Below are positions 34,110-37,265 of a stretch of DNA of 37,265 nucleotides, one piece after another; the first letter of the stretch is position 1; each line of letters starts with the position of its first letter. Made by a program: the position numbers and the translations under genes. The stretch comes from Caballeronia catudaia (GTDB taxonomy: Bacteria; Pseudomonadota; Gammaproteobacteria; Burkholderiales; Burkholderiaceae), in assembly GCF_001544755.2 (NCBI RefSeq), contig NZ_FCOF02000055.1, forward strand, positions 1 to 37,265, given 5' to 3'. A model generated the notes under the pieces. It was not told the DNA's origin. It worked only from the letters and a program-made list of their open reading frames with translations, and ran no database searches.

Positions 34110-34132
34110 GCGCTCCGCGGAACGCGGAGCGC
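34110..34132. terminator. Strong hairpin downstream of paaK
   Basis: GCGCTCCGCG and CGCGGAGCGC form perfect 10-bp arms with a 3-nt loop, 16 bp after the paaK stop on the minus strand. There is no poly-U tract, so it may act as a stabilising 3' end or a factor-dependent stop. It also separates intact paa genes from the efflux remnant. Confidence 0.5.
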
Positions 34133-34148
34133 TTGACTTCGAGGTCGT

Positions 34149-35489
34149 TTAAACGGTCGCGGGACGAAGATCGACGACGCGCTTTGCCTTGCCCGTCGCG
34201 GTCGTCGGCAGGTCGCCGGAATCGACCACGCGCACTTGCGTCGATACACCGACGATCGTCTTCACGCGTTGCTGAAGCTCGCGCGAGAGTCCGGCGCGAT
34301 CGCCATCGCTCAACGTTGCGCAGATTTCGGCGCGCGCTTCGACGGAAACCGACAGCGAATCCATATGTCCCTCGCGCGACACGCACAACTGATACTGGCC
34401 GCTCAAACGCGGAATCGCGAGAATCAGTTCCTCGATCTGGCTCGGGAATACGTTGACGCCGCGAATGATGAGCATGTCGTCCGAGCGGCCCGTGATCTTC
34501 GCGAGACGGCGCATCGAGCGCGCGCTCGGCGGCAGGAGCGATGTCAGATCGCGCGTGCGATAGCGGATCATCGGCATCGCTTCTTTCGTGAGCGACGTGA
34601 AGACGAGCTCGCCCGTGCTGCCTTCGGGAAGCACTTCGCCTGTTATCGGATCGATGATCTCGGGATAGAAATGATCTTCCCAGATCGTCGGACCGTCCTT
34701 CGTTTCGATACATTCACACGCGACGCCCGGCCCCATGATCTCCGAGAGCCCATAGATGTCGAGCGCCTGAATGCCCGCGCGGGTTTCGATTTCGCTGCGC
34801 AAGCCCTGGCTCCACGGCTCGGCGCCGAAGATGCCGATCTTAAGCGACGTGTTCGCCGGGTCCATGCCCTGACGCGTCATCTCGTCGATCAGATTCAGCA
34901 TGTACGAAGGCGTGACGAGAATGATCTTCGGCTCGAAGTCGCGGATGAGTTGCACCTGCTTTTCCGTCTGGCCGCCCGACATCGGCACGACCATGCAGCC
35001 GAGACGTTCCGCGCCGTAATGAATGCCGAGGCCGCCCGTGAAAAGGCCATAACCGAATGCGTTATGCAGCGTGTCGCCTTTGCGGCCTCCCGCGGCGCGG
35101 ATCGAGCGTGCGGTCACATTCGCCCACGTGTCGATGTCCTTCGCCGTATAGCCGACGACCGTCGGCTTGCCTGTCGTGCCGCTCGATGCATGCACGCGCA
35201 CGACCTGATCGCGCGGCACCGCGAAGAGCCCGAAGGGATAGTTGTCGCGCAGATCCGTCTTCGACGTGGTCGGAAAGCGCGCGAGGTCGGAGAGCTCGCG
35301 CAGGTCGTCGGGATGCACGCCTGCCGCATCGAATGCGCGGCGATAGTGCGGCACGTTTTCATAAGCGTGACGCAGCGACCATTTGAGGCGATCGAGTTGC
35401 AATGCCTGAAGCTCGTCGCGGCTCGCGCGTTCGATCGGCTCCAGTTCAGTCTGCTGTGCAATGGATTGGACCACGGTTGTCTCCTGCAT
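34149..35489 (-). CDS. paaK: Phenylacetate-CoA ligase
   Basis: A 446-residue adenylate-forming enzyme that activates phenylacetate to phenylacetyl-CoA, the first step of the aerobic paa pathway, in the cytoplasm. The ATP-binding loop SSGTTGKPT is at ~102-110. Further family segments are NAFGYGLFTGGLGIHYGAER, YGLSEIMGPGVACECIETKD, and ITGRSDDMLIIRGVNVFPSQ with the hinge region; the catalytic Lys is in TTATGKAKRV. All look intact and full length. GGAGAC precedes the ATG at 35489. Neighbours are a paaH remnant, paaJ and paaE, all on the same strand. Confidence 0.95.
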   Translation of the reverse strand: MQETTVVQSIAQQTELEPIERASRDELQALQLDRLKWSLRHAYENVPHYRRAFDAAGVHPDDLRELSDLARFPTTSKTDLRDNYPFGLFAVPRDQVVRVHASSGTTGKPTVVGYTAKDIDTWANVTARSIRAAGGRKGDTLHNAFGYGLFTGGLGIHYGAERLGCMVVPMSGGQTEKQVQLIRDFEPKIILVTPSYMLNLIDEMTRQGMDPANTSLKIGIFGAEPWSQGLRSEIETRAGIQALDIYGLSEIMGPGVACECIETKDGPTIWEDHFYPEIIDPITGEVLPEGSTGELVFTSLTKEAMPMIRYRTRDLTSLLPPSARSMRRLAKITGRSDDMLIIRGVNVFPSQIEELILAIPRLSGQYQLCVSREGHMDSLSVSVEARAEICATLSDGDRAGLSRELQQRVKTIVGVSTQVRVVDSGDLPTTATGKAKRVVDLRPATV

Positions 35490-35519
35490 GAATGCCTGAA
35501 AAATGATGACGCGAAAGCT

Positions 35520-35831
35520 TCAATGAAAACTTTGCCCCCCCATCGCGAGATCGAGATCGGCGCTCGTGCAAACGCCCTGATGCACCGCGTCCGCCGCCTC
35601 GTTGACGAGCATCGCGACCGTGCGCATCACGGCCATGCCGGCGACGTCCTTCATCGGCACCACGGCATAGCCTGCTTTCGACAAGGCGCCGACCGCGGCC
35701 GAGTATGCGTCGTCAATCGCCGTGATCGAAATGGATGACGTGTTGGTCGCGAGAACGCACTTGGACGTCACGATGCTTTCGAGCGCACCGCTCACGCCGA
35801 CGATGTCCGATGCTTGAATGGCTTGGACCAT
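35520..35831 (-). pseudogene. paaH: paaH (3-hydroxyacyl-CoA dehydrogenase) reduced to about 100 codons
   Basis: The 103-codon frame is a patchwork of an enzyme normally near 500 residues. MVQAIQASDIVGVSGA resembles the start of the NAD domain, but the Rossmann glycines (GAGTMG) are gone. LESIVTSKCVLATNTSSISI comes from about residue 100. Then YSAAVGALSKAGYAVVPMKD and AVMRTVAMLVNEAADAVHQG come from the C-terminal domain. It ends abruptly in AMGGQSFH after a probable frameshift. The first two losses keep the frame. GAGGA precedes the ATG, so it may still be translated, but it cannot bind NAD or catalyse. It lies 12 bp after the thiolase. Confidence 0.75.
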
Positions 35832-35843
35832 GTTTCGTGGTCC

Positions 35844-37046
35844 TCAGATGCGCTCGATCGCGATTGCAATGCCCTGCCCCACGCCGATGCACATCGTGCA
35901 CAACGCATAGCGGCCATTGCGGCGCTCGAGCTCGTACATTGCGGTCGTGACGAGACGCGCACCCGATGCGCCGAGCGGATGGCCGAGCGCAATGGCGCCG
36001 CCGTTCGGATTCACGCGCGGATCGTCTTCGGCGAGCCCCAACTGACGCAGCACCGCGATGCCTTGCGATGCGAAGGCTTCGTTGAGTTCGATCACGTCGA
36101 ACTGGTCGAGCGTGAGACCCGTGCGTGCCAGAAGCTTCGTCGTCGCGGGCGCAGGGCCAATGCCCATGATGCGCGGCGCGACGCCCGCCGTTGCCATGCC
36201 GATGATGCGCGCACGCGGCGTGAGTCCATTGCGCTTCGCCGCCTCTTCGTTCGCGATGATGAGCGCGCATGCGCCATCGTTCACGCCCGATGCGTTGCCG
36301 GCCGTCACGCTGCCATCGGGACGCACCACACCCTTCAGCTTCGCGAGCGTTTCGAGCGAGGTTTCGCGCGGATGCTCGTCACGATCGATGGCGATCGTTT
36401 CGCCCTTCTTCTGCGGCACATTCACGGCGACGATCTCTTGCGCAAACGTGCCGTCGGCCTGTGCGCGTGCCGCCCGTTGCTGGCTACGCAGCGCGAAACG
36501 ATCCTGCGCATCGCGCGAGATGCCGAAGTCGATTGCCACGTTCTCTGCCGTCTCGGGCATCGAATCGACGCCATACTGCTTCTTCATCAGCGGATTGATG
36601 AAACGCCAGCCGATGGTCGTATCGAAGATATCGGCCGAGCGCGAGAAGGCGCTCGACGCCTTGCCCATCACGAACGGCGCGCGCGTCATGCTTTCGACGC
36701 CGCCCGCGATAAAGAGCGCACCATCGCCGGACTTGATCGCGCGCGCAGCGCTGCCGACCGCGTCCATGCCCGAGCCGCAGAGACGGTTGATCGTCGAACC
36801 GGGAACGTCGATAGGCAAGCCCGCCAGCAGGCCCGACATGCGCGCGACGTTGCGGTTGTCTTCGCCCGCCTGATTCGCGCAGCCGTAGAGCACGTCATCG
36901 ATCTGAGCCCAATCCACCGATGCGTTGCGCTTCATGAGCGCGGTGATGGGCACAGCGCCGAGATCGTCCGCGCGGACATCCTTGAAAACACCGCCGTAGC
37001 GGCCGATGGGCGTTCGAATCGCGTCGCAGATGAAGGCTTCAGTCAT
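35844..37046 (-). CDS. paaJ: Beta-ketoadipyl-CoA thiolase (3-oxoadipyl-CoA/3-oxo-5,6-dehydrosuberyl-CoA thiolase)
   Basis: A 400-residue thiolase that cleaves 3-oxoadipyl-CoA to succinyl-CoA and acetyl-CoA, the last step of phenylacetate (PaaJ) or beta-ketoadipate (PcaF) breakdown. Catalytic C90 is in STINRLCGSGMDAV, H356 in GHPLGASG, and C386 in CTMCIGVGQG; all are present. The long Arg/Gln-rich region and AFICDAIRTPIGRYGG start are typical of PcaF/PaaJ. The context of paaE and paaK favours the name paaJ. The start at 37046 is the family start. The 141-bp gap to paaE suggests a possible own promoter. Confidence 0.93.
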   Translation of the reverse strand: MTEAFICDAIRTPIGRYGGVFKDVRADDLGAVPITALMKRNASVDWAQIDDVLYGCANQAGEDNRNVARMSGLLAGLPIDVPGSTINRLCGSGMDAVGSAARAIKSGDGALFIAGGVESMTRAPFVMGKASSAFSRSADIFDTTIGWRFINPLMKKQYGVDSMPETAENVAIDFGISRDAQDRFALRSQQRAARAQADGTFAQEIVAVNVPQKKGETIAIDRDEHPRETSLETLAKLKGVVRPDGSVTAGNASGVNDGACALIIANEEAAKRNGLTPRARIIGMATAGVAPRIMGIGPAPATTKLLARTGLTLDQFDVIELNEAFASQGIAVLRQLGLAEDDPRVNPNGGAIALGHPLGASGARLVTTAMYELERRNGRYALCTMCIGVGQGIAIAIERI

Positions 37047-37187
37047 GAAAGTCTCGATGTGATGGATGATCGACCGCGAGGAAGCCGTGCAATGCTTGCA
37101 TTGCCAGCGGCTTCCCGCTTGAACTGTTTGGGATGCTTCGGGTTCGCGCGCATCGTTGCGATACGCGCGCTATGGGATGCGGCGGCT

Positions 37188-37265
37188 TTAGCGCTCGTCG
37201 AAACTCACGACGACGCGCTCGCTCAGCGGATGACACTGGCACGTCAGCACAAAACCGTCATCGAT
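37188..37265 (-). CDS. paaE: Phenylacetyl-CoA epoxidase reductase subunit, C-terminal end (partial)
   Basis: Only the last 25 codons and the stop are in the window; the 5' part continues beyond the right edge. The translation IDDGFVLTCQCHP then LSERVVVSFDER matches the end of PaaE, the FAD/2Fe-2S reductase that passes electrons to the PaaABC epoxidase. The Cys in LTCQCHP is the last ligand of the plant-type ferredoxin cluster. The start and other domains cannot be judged. Confidence 0.85.
   Translation of the reverse strand: MDDGFVLTCQCHPLSERVVVSFDER

Noticed and set aside
34236..35738. A 500-codon plus-strand frame opposite paaK
   Set aside because: Antisense to an intact, fully recognised paaK; the composition (Arg/His/Asp-rich) is typical of a mirrored frame.

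Overview
The window reads as chromosomal DNA of a GC-rich beta-proteobacterium of the Burkholderiaceae, most likely Caballeronia or Paraburkholderia. This is an inference from strong GC3 bias, the gene families and the phenylacetate (paa) genes at the right end. No rRNA, tRNA or CRISPR array was seen. Most of the window is densely packed housekeeping and accessory genes with short gaps. Mobile-element traces are limited to a repeat-rich stretch at the far left.

Layout. Positions 1-345: repeat-rich edge resembling the end of an insertion sequence. 346-6110: a TPR/glycosyltransferase-like protein, then small stress or regulatory genes (CBS protein, TFIIB-type zinc finger, beta-carbonic anhydrase, DUF4142 protein, FmdB zinc ribbon, DUF1488-like protein, degenerate response regulator, DUF883-like membrane protein). 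6448-9697: EamA exporter, cupin, two Tyr/Gly-rich exported proteins, and a divergent LysR regulator with a T-N11-A palindrome. 9884-18026: one compact operon-like block of TpsA exoprotein, TpsB transporter, FecR-domain protein, a small membrane protein, a CHASE2-type adenylate cyclase and a cAMP-phosphodiesterase-like metallo-hydrolase. 18028-25016: TehA-type carrier, small protein, diacylglycerol kinase, membrane protein, lipoprotein, NCS1 permease, YihY-type protein and a second EamA carrier. 25514-27386: membrane-anchored protein overlapping a GGDEF cyclase. 27395-28908: rdgC and a broken HigB-like toxin next to an intact antitoxin. 28922-30829: EamA carrier divergent from an Lrp regulator, and an acidic protein. 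30931-33322: a 51-residue membrane protein and a methanethiol oxidase (SBP56) gene overlapping a membrane-protein gene. 33393-34070: wreckage of an RND efflux operon. 34149-37265: paaK, a shrunken paaH remnant, the paaJ/pcaF thiolase and the last 25 codons of paaE.

The most interesting part is the 8-kb two-partner-secretion/FecR/CHASE2-cyclase/phosphodiesterase block. Its gene overlaps and spacing imply co-expression of an exported adhesin-like protein with a complete cAMP make-and-break module. The second theme is gene decay caught in progress: a toxin with an internal deletion, a fused RND/outer-membrane-factor pseudogene carrying a frameshift and a nonsense codon, and a paaH gene reduced to about 100 codons.
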